From an uncultured Pseudomonas sp. (GTDB lineage Bacteria > Pseudomonadota > Gammaproteobacteria > Pseudomonadales > Pseudomonadaceae): a stretch of 17,367 nucleotides of DNA. A program made the position numbers and the translations under genes. The DNA is taken from the NCBI RefSeq assembly GCF_946885885.1, contig NZ_CAMPHN010000093.1, positions 1-17,367 on the forward strand, given 5' to 3'. The notes below the pieces were generated by a model. It saw only the letters and a program-made list of their open reading frames with translations. It was not told the DNA's origin and ran no database searches. Below, one piece after another: positions 1 through 8,295 of the stretch; within the stretch, counting starts at the first letter, position 1, and each line of letters opens with the position of its first letter.

Positions 1-76
1 TCCGAATGCTTCTGACCATGACGGCACCCTGATAGATATGGATAATCGCGCAATTGTTCTGTGCTAACAGAGGCTT

Positions 77-219
77 ACCAGGCTGTTGCAAAACTACCTG
101 CGTTGCCGATGCGTCGTTAAAAACAGGCTCAAAATGCTCATTTACAACAAGTAAACTGCGCTTTTTCGCCTGTTTTTGCCTAGCCTCGGCTGCCTCGCCT
201 ACGTTTTTCAACGCCTGTT
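77..219. repeat. Palindromic intergenic repeat, copy 1 (143 bp)
   Basis: This copy begins ACCAGGCTGTTGCAAAAC and ends in GTTTTTCAACGCCTGTT, which are imperfect terminal inverted repeats. Nested inside are an exact 10-bp pair, AAAAACAGGC (119-128) with GCCTGTTTTT (168-177), and an inner stem TTTAC (141-145) / GTAAA (151-155). The whole unit could fold as one long hairpin. It matches the element at 8718-8939 over most of the left arm, including an identical CTCAAAATGCTCATTTACA, and at the right end CGCCTACGTTTTTCAA. No target-site duplication is visible here: the six flanking bases are AGGCTT on the left and AGATAA on the right. It has no coding capacity. I believe similar palindromes recur in Pseudomonas genomes, but that is from memory. 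Confidence 0.8.
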
Positions 220-329
220 AGATAATCCAGCGGACGCAGATCCGCAGCAAAAAGAACAGCTGAGGCACCAGCTGGGACGCTCACCGCCGGCCAGCACTGG
301 CCGACGGGCTCGCATAAGGGGTTTCATGT
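220..329 (+). promoter_or_regulatory. Leader of the mrp operon with Shine-Dalgarno
   Basis: This is the non-coding stretch between the repeat and the first mrp gene. AAGGGG (316-321) lies 8 nt before the ATG at 330 and supports that start over the out-of-frame ATG at 326. GCGGA (230-234) and TCCGC (241-245) could form a short hairpin. I see no convincing -35/-10 pair, so the promoter is probably within or upstream of the repeat. Positions 1-76 show nothing recognisable. Confidence 0.45.
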
Positions 330-3122
330 ATGACGCTTGCGTTGATTATCGCCTTGCCGTTTCTCGGCGCGCTGTTGCCGTTGTTGGCCGAGCGCTTGGG
401 CCGTTCGGCCTGTGCCGTGGCGGCCGGCTTGGCTCCGGCGACCGCTTTGGTGCTGCTGTTGTCGCAACAGTCGGCGGTATTCGCCGGCGACCTGATCAGG
501 GTCAAACTGAGTTGGCTGCCTGCTCTGGGGCTCAATCTCAGTTTGCGCCTCGACGGATTGGGCTTTCTCTTCGCCCTGCTGATTCTCGGCATTGGTCTTT
601 TGGTGATTCTGTACGCCCGCTATTACCTGTCGAAACAGGAGTCGATGGGGCGCTTCTTCGCTTTTCTGCTGTTGTTCATGGGCGCCATGCTCGGTGTGGT
701 GCTCTCGGAAAACCTGTTGCTGATGCTGATGTTCTGGGAGCTGACCAGCCTGTCGTCGTTCCTGTTGATCGGTTTCTGGGGCGCGCGCTCGGATGCCCGC
801 AAAGGCGCACGCATGGCCCTGGCCGTGACGGGTGGTGGCGGCCTGGCGTTGTTCGCCGGGATTCTGCTGATCGGCCATATCGCCGGCAGCTTCGAATTGT
901 CCCGGGTGCTGGCGGCCGGCTACGCGATTCGCGCCCACGAGCTGTACCCGTTGGCACTGGTATTGGTATTGCTCGGCGTGTTCACCAAGTCGGCGCAGTT
1001 CCCCTTCCACTTCTGGTTGCCCCATGCGATGGCCGCGCCGACGCCGGTGTCGGCCTATCTGCACTCGGCCACCATGGTCAAGGCGGGGGTATTCCTGCTG
1101 GCGCGCCTGTACCCGGCGCTGGCGGGCTCGGAATGGTGGTTCTACCTGGTCAGCATCACCGGTCTGGTGACGCTGCTGGTGGGCGCCGGCATGGCCTTGT
1201 TCCAGCACGACCTGAAAGGCTTGCTGGCCTATTCGACCATCAGCCACCTCGGCCTGATCACCCTGCTGTTCGGTTTGGACACCCGCCTGGCGGCGGTGGC
1301 GGCGGTGTTCCACATCATCAACCACGCGACCTTCAAAGCCTCGTTGTTCATGGCCGCGGGGATCATCGACCACGAGACCGGCAGCCGCGACATGCGGCGC
1401 ATCAACGGCATGTGGAAGTACATGCCGCATACCGCGATCCTGGCCATGGTGGCGGCGTCGGCGATGGCCGGCGTGCCCCTGCTCAATGGTTTTTTGAGCA
1501 AGGAAATGTTTTTCAGCGAGACCCTCAACCAGCACCTGCTGGGCAGCTTCAATTGGGTGATCCCGGCGGCGGCGACCCTGGCCGGGGTGTTTTCGGTGGC
1601 TTATTCGCTGCGTTTCATCCACGACGTATTTTTCAACGGCGAACCGATCAATCTGCCGAAATTCCCGCCCCATGAGCCGCCGCGCTATATGAAGGTGCCG
1701 GTGGAAATCCTGGTGTTCCTCTGCCTGTTGGTCGGCATAGTGCCGGCGTTCACCGTGGCGCCGCTGCTGGCGGCAGCGGCGAGCGCTGCCCTGGGCGGGA
1801 ATCTGCCGACTTACAGCCTGTCGATCTGGCACGGTTTCAACCTGCCGTTGCTGATGAGTTTCATCGCTCTGTTCGGCGGGATATTGGTCTACGCCTTCCG
1901 CCAGCCGTTGTTCCGCTGGTACGCGGGCTTGCCCGTGGTGGATGCCAAGTTGGTCTTCGAGCGCGGGGTGCAGACGCTGGTGCGTGGCTGTGTGGCCGTG
2001 ACCGTGCGCTTGGAAAACGGCTCGTTACAGCATTATCTGGCATTGCTTCTGGGCGCCGCTCTGGTGGTGGTGACCCTGGCGCTGGGCGGCTTACCGCAAA
2101 TCGACGGGCCGCTGGCGATGAGCCCGATCGACGGCATCACCGCCTTGGGCCTGGGGGTTCTCGCGCTATCGGCTTTGGCCACCGTGGTATTCCATCGCCA
2201 GCGCCTGGTAGCGCTGCTGATGCTCAGCGTGGTCGGTTTGATGGTGGCGTTGGCCTTTGCCCGCTACTCGGCGCCGGACTTGGCATTGACCCAACTGTCG
2301 GTCGAAGTGGTGACCATCATTCTGCTGATGCTGGCGCTGTTCTTCCTGCCGGCGCAGACGCGCAGCGAGTCGAGCAGCATGCGCGGCCTGCGCGACTTCG
2401 TCCTGGCGGTGGGTAGCGGCTTGATGGTGGCGATGCTGGTGTTCGCCGTGCTGACCCGGCCGTATGACAGCATCTCCCACTTCTTCCTGACCAACAGCAT
2501 TCCCGGTGGCGGCGGCAGCAATGTGGTCAACGTGATCCTGGTGGACTTCCGCGGCTTCGACACCCTCGGCGAAATCACCGTGCTGGCGATCGCCGGTGTG
2601 GGCATTTACGCCATGCTCCACGGTCTGCGCCTGGTGCAGCCGAATACCGATGCCCAGGGCCGCAGTTGGGCGCGCGACCGCCATCCGCTGATTCTCGCGA
2701 CGCTGTCGCGGGTGTTGTTGCCCATGGCCTTGCTGGTTTCGGTGTTCATCTTCTTGCGCGGGCACAACCTGCCGGGCGGCGGCTTTATCGCCGGGCTGGT
2801 CACCGCGGTGGCGTTGATCCTGCAATACGTCGCCAGCGGCGTGCAGTGGACCCAGTCGCGCTTGCCGCTCAACTACCACCGTATGGCCGGCTCGGGCGTA
2901 TTGCTCGCCGGCCTGACGGGCGCCGGCAGTTGGTGGTTCGACAAGCCGTTCCTGACCTCGGCCTTCGGTCATTTCGATATTCCCCTGGTGGGCGATGTCG
3001 AGCTGGCCACCGCCATGCTTTTCGATCTGGGCGTCTACCTGACGGTTGTCGGGGCGACCCTGCTGATTCTCGCCAACCTGGGCAAGTTGACCCAGGAAAA
3101 GCCCGGACAAGAGGTACTCTGA
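330..3122 (+). CDS. mrpA: Mrp-type Na+(K+)/H+ antiporter subunit A fused to subunit B
   Basis: Largest subunit of the multisubunit Mrp (Mnh/Pha/Sha) cation/proton antiporter of the inner membrane, 930 aa. Residues about 1-500 form an ND5/NuoL-like proton-channel module with FWELTS (acidic E137), [20 protein letters not shown] (K220) and HSATMVKAG (K251), the charged residues expected in this family. A middle segment carries [19 protein letters not shown] (738-756). From about residue 787 there is an MrpB domain with [14 protein letters not shown] (810-823) and the membrane helix at 892-908. The A/B fusion and the length are typical of group 2 mrp operons in proteobacteria. The chosen start has a good ribosome-binding site at 316-321. 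It is the first gene of a six-gene operon, and subunit C starts 1 nt after its stop. Family assignment is firm; whether Na+ or K+ is preferred cannot be read from sequence. Confidence 0.95.
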   Translation: MTLALIIALPFLGALLPLLAERLGRSACAVAAGLAPATALVLLLSQQSAVFAGDLIRVKLSWLPALGLNLSLRLDGLGFLFALLILGIGLLVILYARYYLSKQESMGRFFAFLLLFMGAMLGVVLSENLLLMLMFWELTSLSSFLLIGFWGARSDARKGARMALAVTGGGGLALFAGILLIGHIAGSFELSRVLAAGYAIRAHELYPLALVLVLLGVFTKSAQFPFHFWLPHAMAAPTPVSAYLHSATMVKAGVFLLARLYPALAGSEWWFYLVSITGLVTLLVGAGMALFQHDLKGLLAYSTISHLGLITLLFGLDTRLAAVAAVFHIINHATFKASLFMAAGIIDHETGSRDMRRINGMWKYMPHTAILAMVAASAMAGVPLLNGFLSKEMFFSETLNQHLLGSFNWVIPAAATLAGVFSVAYSLRFIHDVFFNGEPINLPKFPPHEPPRYMKVPVEILVFLCLLVGIVPAFTVAPLLAAAASAALGGNLPTYSLSIWHGFNLPLLMSFIALFGGILVYAFRQPLFRWYAGLPVVDAKLVFERGVQTLVRGCVAVTVRLENGSLQHYLALLLGAALVVVTLALGGLPQIDGPLAMSPIDGITALGLGVLALSALATVVFHRQRLVALLMLSVVGLMVALAFARYSAPDLALTQLSVEVVTIILLMLALFFLPAQTRSESSSMRGLRDFVLAVGSGLMVAMLVFAVLTRPYDSISHFFLTNSIPGGGGSNVVNVILVDFRGFDTLGEITVLAIAGVGIYAMLHGLRLVQPNTDAQGRSWARDRHPLILATLSRVLLPMALLVSVFIFLRGHNLPGGGFIAGLVTAVALILQYVASGVQWTQSRLPLNYHRMAGSGVLLAGLTGAGSWWFDKPFLTSAFGHFDIPLVGDVELATAMLFDLGVYLTVVGATLLILANLGKLTQEKPGQEVL

Positions 3123-3123
3123 C

Positions 3124-3453
3124 ATGGAAGCACTGTTTGCCGGCACCCTGGGCATCCTTACCGCCAGTGGGGTCTATTTGCTGCTGCGTGCGCGCACCTT
3201 TCCGGTGGTCATGGGCCTGACCCTGATCTCCTACGCGGTCAACCTGTTCCTGTTCGCCATGGGGCGTCTGCAGACCGGCATGCCCGCGGTCATCGGCCAG
3301 AGCGCCAAATACGGCGATCCGCTGCCCCAGGCCCTGGTGCTCACGGCCATCGTCATCGGCTTCGCGATGACCGCCTTCGTGGTGGTGTTGGCCCTACGCA
3401 GTGTCGGCGAGACGAAAACCGACCACGTCGATGGCCAGGAGCCCAGCCGATGA
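3124..3453 (+). CDS. mrpC: Mrp antiporter subunit C
   Basis: Small NuoK-like membrane subunit of the Mrp complex, 109 aa with three hydrophobic segments (about 4-22, 29-47, 68-91). The family signature DPLPQALVLTAIVIGFA is at residues 65-81. The ATG lies one base after the mrpA stop and AGAGGT (3110-3115) provides the ribosome-binding site. The last codon and stop overlap the mrpD start as ATGA, a sign of translational coupling. The C-terminal tail (about 92-109) is hydrophilic and probably cytoplasmic. Confidence 0.93.
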   Translation: MEALFAGTLGILTASGVYLLLRARTFPVVMGLTLISYAVNLFLFAMGRLQTGMPAVIGQSAKYGDPLPQALVLTAIVIGFAMTAFVVVLALRSVGETKTDHVDGQEPSR

Positions 3454-4955
3454 ATCACGCTGTGATCCTGCCGATTCTGCTGCCGATGTTTATCGGCAGC
3501 CTGTTGCTGTTCGGCGCGCGGGTGAACCTGCCGATCAAGCGCGCGCTATCCATGACGGCCACGCTGGCGTTGGTGCCGCTGAGCCTGTGGCTGATGATGC
3601 AGGCCGATCAGGGCAACCTGCAGGTGTATGCCGCCGGCAATTGGCCGGCGCCGTTCGGCATCGTTCTGCTGCTCGACCGCCTGAGCGCGCTGATGCTCGT
3701 GGTGACCGCGGTGCTGGCGCTGTTCGCGCTGCTCTACGCGGTGCGCGGCGACGACGAACGCGGGCGCAACTTCCACGCGCTGTTCCAGTTCCAGCTGATG
3801 GGCATCAACGGTGCCTTTCTCACCGGCGACCTGTTCAACCTGTTCGTGTTCTTCGAGGTGCTGCTGATCGCCTCCTATGCATTGCTGTTGCATGGCGGTG
3901 GCGCCGAGCGGGTGCGTGCCGGTTTGCATTATGTGGTGCTCAACCTGCTGGGCTCGGCCTTGTTCCTGGTCGCGGTCGGGGTGCTCTACGGCATCACCGG
4001 CACCCTGAACATGTCCGATCTGGCGGTGCGGGTGGCCGCGGCCGGTGTCGACGAGGCGTCGTTATTGGGCGCCGCCGGCTTGTTGCTACTGGTGGTATTC
4101 GGCCTGAAGGCGGCGTTTCTGCCGTTGTATTTCTGGCTGCCCAAGGCCTACGCCTCGGCCACCGCACCGGTGGCGGCATTGTTCGCGATCATGACCAAGG
4201 TGGGGCTCTACTCGATCCTGCGGGTCTACACGCTGATCTTCGGCGCGGATGCCGGCAGCCTGGCCAATATGGCCCAGGACTGGCTCTGGCCTCTGGCCCT
4301 GCTGACCATCGGCCTGGGCGCGATAGGTGCTCTGGCCGCCGGCAGCCTGCACGGCATGCTGGCTTACCTGGTGGTGCTGTCGGTCGGCACTTTGCTCGCG
4401 GGTATCGCGGTCGGCACCCCGGAAGCGCTGTCGGCGGCCTTGTACTACCTGATGCACAGCACCTGGGTGGCGGGCGGCCTGTTCCTCCTCGCCGACTTGA
4501 TCGCGCGCCAGCGTGGGGTCAAGCACAGCTTGTTGATCCAGGGGCCGGCGCTGCAGCATCCGAAGCTGCTCGGCGGACTGTTCTTTATCGGTGCCATCGC
4601 CGTGGCGGGGTTGCCGCCGCTCTCCGGTTTCCTCGGCAAGCTGCTCTTGCTGCGGGCGGTCGAGCCGGGTTGGCAAGCGTTGTTGCTCTGGCCCGTGGTG
4701 TTGGTCAGCAGCCTGATGACCCTGGTTGCCCTCAGTCGCGCCGGTAGCACGCTGTTCTGGCGCGTGGGATTGAGCCAGTTGGACAGCTCCGAGCTGGATT
4801 ACGGCCGCCTGCTGGCCTGTCTCGGTTTGTTGCTGCTCAGCCCCTGGCTGGTCGCCATGGCGGCGCCGCTGTTGCAGTACATCGACGCCACAGCCGCGCA
4901 ATTGCACGACTTGCAGGCGTATCGACAAATTCTGCTCCCGGGAGGTGCGCCATGA
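3450..4955 (+). CDS. mrpD: Mrp antiporter subunit D (ND4/NuoN-like)
   Basis: Second large proton-channel-like subunit, 501 aa and highly hydrophobic throughout. It has the charged membrane residues of the antiporter-like complex I family: E136 in LFVFFEVLLIASY, K220 in VFGLKAAFLPLYFWLPKAY and K250 in IMTKVGLYSILR. Further on is GLPPLSGFLGKLLLL, the usual MrpD/NuoM loop motif. It overlaps mrpC and mrpE by 4 nt (ATGA) at each end, so the three are almost certainly translated from one message. Length is normal for MrpD. Confidence 0.95.
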   Translation: MNHAVILPILLPMFIGSLLLFGARVNLPIKRALSMTATLALVPLSLWLMMQADQGNLQVYAAGNWPAPFGIVLLLDRLSALMLVVTAVLALFALLYAVRGDDERGRNFHALFQFQLMGINGAFLTGDLFNLFVFFEVLLIASYALLLHGGGAERVRAGLHYVVLNLLGSALFLVAVGVLYGITGTLNMSDLAVRVAAAGVDEASLLGAAGLLLLVVFGLKAAFLPLYFWLPKAYASATAPVAALFAIMTKVGLYSILRVYTLIFGADAGSLANMAQDWLWPLALLTIGLGAIGALAAGSLHGMLAYLVVLSVGTLLAGIAVGTPEALSAALYYLMHSTWVAGGLFLLADLIARQRGVKHSLLIQGPALQHPKLLGGLFFIGAIAVAGLPPLSGFLGKLLLLRAVEPGWQALLLWPVVLVSSLMTLVALSRAGSTLFWRVGLSQLDSSELDYGRLLACLGLLLLSPWLVAMAAPLLQYIDATAAQLHDLQAYRQILLPGGAP

Positions 4956-5455
4956 GATCCGCTCGCTGGTTACCCCAGCCGCTGCTCAGCCTGTGTTTGC
5001 TGCTGGTATGGATGCTCCTGGTCGACAGTTCGAGCCTTGGCCAATGGCTGCTCGGCGCGTTGCTGGGGTGGTTGATCCCATTGTTGACCCAGCTGTTCTG
5101 GATCACCCCGCCGCGGGTTTATCGGCCAGGCAAACTGTGCCTGTTCCTGTTGCGCGTGCTGGGCGATATCGTGGTCGCCAATCTACAGGTGGCCAAGTTG
5201 ATTCTCGGGCCGGTCGACAGGTTGCGCCCGGCGTTCGTCGAGGTGCCCATGCTGCTGGAGGACGACCTGGCCCTGACCATGCTGGCCAGCGTGATATCGC
5301 TGACCCCGGGCACGGTCTCCGCCGACTTGAGCGACGACCGCAAAACCCTGTTGGTGCATAGCCTGGACGTCGCCGATGAGGCCGCGCTGGTCGCCGAGAT
5401 CAAAAGCCGCTACGAAGCGCCGCTGCTGGAGGTGTTCACATGCTCGCCTACGTGA
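4952..5455 (+). CDS. mrpE: Mrp antiporter subunit E
   Basis: Subunit E of the Mrp complex, 167 aa. Two or three hydrophobic segments fill the N-terminal 60 residues, followed by a cytoplasmic domain. The segment LTMLASVISLTPGTVSADLS (about residues 108-127) is the conserved MrpE/MnhE signature. GGAGGT (4941-4946) gives a strong ribosome-binding site for the ATG at 4952, inside the end of mrpD. The gene end overlaps mrpF by 16 nt. MrpE is needed for full antiport in studied systems, although it lacks the proton-channel fold. Confidence 0.92.
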   Translation: MRSARWLPQPLLSLCLLLVWMLLVDSSSLGQWLLGALLGWLIPLLTQLFWITPPRVYRPGKLCLFLLRVLGDIVVANLQVAKLILGPVDRLRPAFVEVPMLLEDDLALTMLASVISLTPGTVSADLSDDRKTLLVHSLDVADEAALVAEIKSRYEAPLLEVFTCSPT

Positions 5456-5709
5456 TTCCGCTGTGTCTGGCGATCATGGGTCTGGCCCTGGTGCTGACCG
5501 TGATGCGCCTGATCAAGGGCCCGGATATGCCGGACCGGATTCTCGCCCTGGATACCCTGTATATCAACGCCATCGCCCTGATCATGGTGCTGGGCATCTG
5601 GCTCGGCACCGATCTGTACCTGGAGGCCGCGCTGCTGATCGCGGTCATGGGTTTCGTCGGCACGGTGGCGGTGGCGAAATATTTGCTGCGCGGCGACATC
5701 ATCGAATAA
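5440..5709 (+). CDS. mrpF: Mrp antiporter subunit F
   Basis: Small three-helix subunit, 89 aa. The conserved motif IKGPDMPDRILALDTLYIN lies at residues 25-43 and carries acidic residues D32 and D38 typical of MrpF. GGAGGTG (about 5428-5434), within the end of mrpE, provides the ribosome-binding site. The 16-nt overlap with mrpE places it firmly in the operon. MrpF contributes to cation transport and, in other species, to bile-salt efflux; that second role is family knowledge only. Confidence 0.92.
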   Translation: MLAYVIPLCLAIMGLALVLTVMRLIKGPDMPDRILALDTLYINAIALIMVLGIWLGTDLYLEAALLIAVMGFVGTVAVAKYLLRGDIIE

Positions 5710-5719
5710 GGACGGCTAT

Positions 5720-6052
5720 ATGGATTCCCTGATTGAAGGCCTGGTCGCGTTGTTTCTGCTGCTCGGTAGTGTGTTCGCGCTGGTCGGGGCGATCGGCCTG
5801 TACCGTTTGCCGGATTTTTTCATGCGCCTGCACGGGCCGACCAAGTCCACCACCCTGGGCGTCGGCGGCATGGTCATCGCTTCTTTGATCTACTTCAGCA
5901 CCCGCGGCGAAGGGCTGAGCCTGCACGAACTGCTGATCACCCTGTTCCTGTTCATCACCGCGCCGGTCAGTGCCCACATGCTGGCCAAAGCCGCGCTGCA
6001 ACAAAAGCTGCGTCTTAGCGACAAAACCCGCGGCAGGCCTTGGGAGCAGTAG
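5720..6052 (+). CDS. mrpG: Mrp antiporter subunit G
   Basis: Last subunit of the antiporter, 110 aa with three membrane segments (about 6-28, 44-61, 69-88). GLYRLPDFFMRLHGPTKSTT (26-45) is the diagnostic MrpG signature. It starts 10 nt after mrpF, with AAGGA (about 5708-5712) as ribosome-binding site. The charged C-terminal tail after residue 95 is probably cytoplasmic. A hairpin starts four bases after the stop and is the likely 3' boundary of the operon. Confidence 0.93.
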   Translation: MDSLIEGLVALFLLLGSVFALVGAIGLYRLPDFFMRLHGPTKSTTLGVGGMVIASLIYFSTRGEGLSLHELLITLFLFITAPVSAHMLAKAALQQKLRLSDKTRGRPWEQ

Positions 6053-6055
6053 GGC

Positions 6056-6085
6056 CGCAATCCGGGGGCGTAATCCCGGATTGCG
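6056..6085 (+). repeat. Hairpin at the end of the mrp operon
   Basis: CGCAATCCGGG (6056-6066) and CCCGGATTGCG (6075-6085) form a perfect 11-bp stem with an 8-nt loop, starting four bases after the mrpG stop. No U-tract follows, so this is not a standard intrinsic terminator. It belongs to the CCCGGAT palindrome family seen elsewhere in this window and may protect the 3' end of the message. Confidence 0.75.
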
Positions 6086-6120
6086 CCAAGGCTTATCTGG
6101 GTTACAGAACAGCGCCCCCT

Positions 6121-6142
6121 GTAGGAGCGGCCTTGGCCGCGA
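6121..6142 (+). repeat. REP-like palindrome
   Basis: The core GCGGCCTTGGCCGC (6127-6140) is a perfect 6-bp palindrome with a two-base TT loop, preceded by GTAGGA. This is the layout of the abundant Pseudomonas REP repeats. It sits alone downstream of the mrp operon, 5 nt before another palindrome. Confidence 0.7.
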
Positions 6143-6146
6143 TGAT

Positions 6147-6167
6147 GTAGCCCGGATGAAATCCGGG
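6147..6167 (+). repeat. CCCGGAT palindrome, exact copy of 7643-7663
   Basis: TAGCCCGGATGAAATCCGGG forms a 7-bp stem (CCCGGAT / ATCCGGG) with a 3-nt loop. All 21 bases, counting the leading G, recur at 7643-7663. It is a short dispersed repeat with no coding content. Confidence 0.75.
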
Positions 6168-6268
6168 AGCGGTTTACGCTCTTTTCCCGTTACATAACCA
6201 GCCACACAGTTCGCGCGTCCGACTGTATCTGTTATCCCCGTCCGGGCCTCCCTACACTGCCGTTTTGC

Positions 6269-6427
6269 ATGGGGCATGAGGGCAGAGGGGGGGCAGTGAT
6301 CCGCCTGATCGTGGCGGTGGCGCTGTGGGGGCACTTCCGTTATCGCCCTGAAACTGGTGTTCGCCGTGGGGGGCTTTTGAGTCAATGGCGTGCCGCGCCG
6401 CCGCTGCCTGCCGGCGTGCTCGATTGA
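6269..6427 (+). pseudogene. Possible decayed N-terminal fragment of an EamA/DMT transporter
   Basis: From 6296 the frame reads VIRLIVAVALWGHF. If one base at 6338 is skipped, it continues as VIALKLVFAVGGF up to a TGA at 6378-6380. The pattern (hydrophobic run, LWG, F, then an aliphatic stretch ending in a Lys) resembles the first helix of EamA-family drug/metabolite exporters. The other frame later reads APPLPAGVL, like the LPPLLLA stretch that follows in such proteins. No intact reading frame exists: the longest one from ATG 6269 is about 52 codons and ends at 6427, ten bases before the next gene. This may be a relic, or a chance resemblance in GC-rich DNA. The rest of 6053-6436 holds only the repeats listed separately. 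Confidence 0.3.
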
Positions 6428-6436
6428 GGAGATAAG

Positions 6437-7531
6437 ATGAACGATGCAAGAAACTGGGCGCGCGAGGCCATCCGCATCATCGAAGCGGATTTCCAGCGCA
6501 GCGCCGATACCCACCTGATTCCCCTGGAGCTGCCCGGTCTGCCGGGCATCGAGCTGTACTTCAAGGATGAGTCGAGCCACCCGACCGGCAGCCTCAAGCA
6601 TCGCCTGGCGCGTTCGCTGTTTCTCTACGCCTTGTGTAACGGCCGGCTCAAACCCGACGCACCGGTGATCGAGGCGTCCAGCGGCTCCACGGCGATCTCC
6701 GAAGCCTATTTCGCGCGCTTGCTGGGCTTGCGTTTTATCGCGGTGATGCCGGCCAGCACCTCGAAAGAAAAGATCGCGCAGATCGCTTTCTATGGCGGCG
6801 AAAGCCACCTGGTCGACGACCCGACGCAGATCTATGCCGAATCCGAGCGCCTGGCCCGCGAGAGCGGCGGCCACTTCATGGACCAGTTCACCTACGCCGA
6901 ACGTGCCACCGACTGGCGCGCCAACAACAACATCGCCGAATCGATCTTCCAGCAGCTGCGTAGCGAGCGCTTCCCGGAGCCGGCCTGGCTGGTTTCCAGC
7001 CCCGGTACCGGCGGCACCCTGGCGACCCTGGGGCGCTACGTGCGCTACCGCCGCCACAACACCCGGGTGTTCTGCGCGGATGCCGAGCGTTCGGTGTTTT
7101 TCGATTACTACCGCAGCGGCGACGCCAGCCTGACCCTGGATTGCGGCTCGCGCATCGAAGGCATCGGCCGGCCGCGGGTCGAGGCATCCTTTCTGCCGTC
7201 GGTGCTGGATGCCATGTGCAAGGTGCCGGACGCCCTGTCCCTGGCAGCGATGCATTACCTGGCGCGGCGCCTGGGCCGGCGCGTCGGCGGTTCCAGCGGC
7301 ACTAACCTGATAGGCGCGCTGCTGGTCGCCCAGCGCATGGTCGCGGCCGGCGAGTCCGGCTCGGTGGTGGCGATTCTCTGCGACGGCGGCGAGCGCTATG
7401 CCGGCAGCTATTACGACGACGCCTGGCTCAGCGCCCAGGGCTACGACCTGACGCCGTTGATCGCCGCGGTCGCCGCCAGCGCCGAACGCGGCGAACCCTT
7501 GCCGGGCGATTTGCCAACCGCGGGTCTGTAG
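6437..7531 (+). CDS. PLP-dependent cysteine synthase/desulfhydrase-like enzyme
   Basis: Fold-type II PLP enzyme of the cysteine synthase superfamily, 364 aa. HPTGSLKHR holds the likely Schiff-base lysine K54. EASSGST (79-85) is the substrate-binding loop, replacing TSGNTG of CysK. PGTGGT (189-194) binds the PLP phosphate. [13 protein letters not shown] (240-252), GGSSGTN (284-290) and CDGGERY (315-321) complete the active site. The altered substrate loop and the [14 protein letters not shown] block look to me like the cysteine desulfhydrase group (Cds1-type, releasing sulfide, pyruvate and ammonia from cysteine) rather than biosynthetic CysK/CysM; this is a memory-based inference. GAGGAG (6426-6431) supports the ATG. 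It is probably a single-gene unit, because repeats separate it from mrpG and from the next gene. No CBS or other extra domain is present. Confidence 0.88.
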   Translation: MNDARNWAREAIRIIEADFQRSADTHLIPLELPGLPGIELYFKDESSHPTGSLKHRLARSLFLYALCNGRLKPDAPVIEASSGSTAISEAYFARLLGLRFIAVMPASTSKEKIAQIAFYGGESHLVDDPTQIYAESERLARESGGHFMDQFTYAERATDWRANNNIAESIFQQLRSERFPEPAWLVSSPGTGGTLATLGRYVRYRRHNTRVFCADAERSVFFDYYRSGDASLTLDCGSRIEGIGRPRVEASFLPSVLDAMCKVPDALSLAAMHYLARRLGRRVGGSSGTNLIGALLVAQRMVAAGESGSVVAILCDGGERYAGSYYDDAWLSAQGYDLTPLIAAVAASAERGEPLPGDLPTAGL

Positions 7532-7546
7532 CCAGGCTGCTCGTAG

Positions 7547-7608
7547 GATGGGTTAGCCGCTAACAGGTGTCCGGGTATGGCATCCATTCAGGCGCGGCGT
7601 AACCCATC
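7547..7608 (+). repeat. Imperfect inverted repeat after the PLP enzyme gene
   Basis: GATGGGTTAGCCGC (7547-7560) pairs with GCGGCGTAACCCATC (7594-7608), with one bulged base, to form a long hairpin starting 16 nt after the stop. This is a GGGTTA/TAACCC intergenic repeat of a kind I associate with pseudomonads. It may mark the 3' end of the upstream transcript. Confidence 0.6.
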
Positions 7609-7642
7609 ATGCGCACCGCGCCGGGGGTTATGGGGCAGACCC

Positions 7643-7709
7643 GTAGCCCGGATGAAATCCGGGGAGATTGCCGCCAACCCAACACCGCCCCGGATTGCAT
7701 CCGGGCTAC
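7643..7709 (+). repeat. Inverted pair of CCCGGAT palindromes
   Basis: TAGCCCGGATGAAATCCGGG (within 7643-7664) faces an inverted partner CCCCGGATTGCATCCGGG (within 7688-7709, ending CTAC) across a 23-nt spacer. Each unit is itself a hairpin, and the two together can form a larger stem of about 22 bp. It lies 34 nt upstream of the GNAT start, so it may insulate or affect that gene's message. Confidence 0.75.
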
Positions 7710-7743
7710 CAGAGCCGAGGGTTTCCTGAAAAAGGGAGAAAAA

Positions 7744-8253
7744 ATGAGCGACTTCGAAATACGCCAGGCCGAGGCTCGGGACATCGATAACCTTTGCGCG
7801 CTGATCTTCGAGCACGGCCCCAACCCCTGGAATCATCTACCCCAAGACGACGTGACCGCCCATCTGCAGGCTATCGCCGACGGCACGGTGCAGGCCGTGT
7901 TGGCCGAGCGCGAGGGCGAGTTGCTGGGCTTCGTCAGTTATCGGTTGTCCAGGCACTTAGAGCGTTATCAACCCGAGGTGCGCCGTGGCCAACTGCATGG
8001 CTATATCTGCGAGGCCGTCGCTCATCGTGCCATGGCAGGGCAGGGGCTGGGCTCGCGTTTATTGACGCAGGCGGTGATGCGGCTGGGCGAGCAGGGCGTG
8101 AGCGATATCTATATCGACCGCCATGAGGAAAACGCCGCCTCGGCGGGCATGATGCGCAAAGCCGGCTTCGTCGAGGTCGAAACCTATGCCGACCCGCAGC
8201 GCAGGCCAAATGGTTCTGGCCGTACCACCCTGTGTTGCCTGCGTTTAGTCTGA
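7744..8253 (+). CDS. GNAT family N-acetyltransferase
   Basis: Predicted acetyl-CoA-dependent N-acetyltransferase, 169 aa, substrate unknown. The N-terminus FEIRQAEARDIDNLCALI is the usual first strand and helix of the GNAT fold. Motif A lies around residues 89-106, with the acetyl-CoA pyrophosphate loop QGLGS at 100-104. Motif B is ENAASAGMMRKAGFVEVE (129-146). I chose the ATG at 7744 because GGGAG (7734-7738) precedes it and the protein then starts at the normal domain boundary. The frame is open 45 codons further upstream to 7609, but that stretch translates the REP pair and should not be coding. The DUF488 gene follows after 42 nt on the same strand, so the two may be co-transcribed. Confidence 0.85.
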   Translation: MSDFEIRQAEARDIDNLCALIFEHGPNPWNHLPQDDVTAHLQAIADGTVQAVLAEREGELLGFVSYRLSRHLERYQPEVRRGQLHGYICEAVAHRAMAGQGLGSRLLTQAVMRLGEQGVSDIYIDRHEENAASAGMMRKAGFVEVETYADPQRRPNGSGRTTLCCLRLV

Positions 8254-8295
8254 TGCACCACGGCGTTGCGGCTGCGGCGCCAGGAGAGAAGGCAG

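Noticed and set aside
176..1675. Open frame overlapping mrpA in another plus-strand frame
   Set aside because: Low-complexity Arg/Gly-rich translation, beginning inside the palindromic repeat.
324..1832. Long open frame antisense to mrpA (502 codons)
   Set aside because: Its translation is rich in Gln, His and Arg with no domain, as expected from the opposite strand of a GC-rich membrane-protein gene. The mrpA frame has unmistakable family motifs.
5699..7255. Long minus-strand frame across mrpG, the gap and the PLP gene
   Set aside because: It runs antisense through two well-supported genes and a repeat-filled gap, and shows no recognisable motif.
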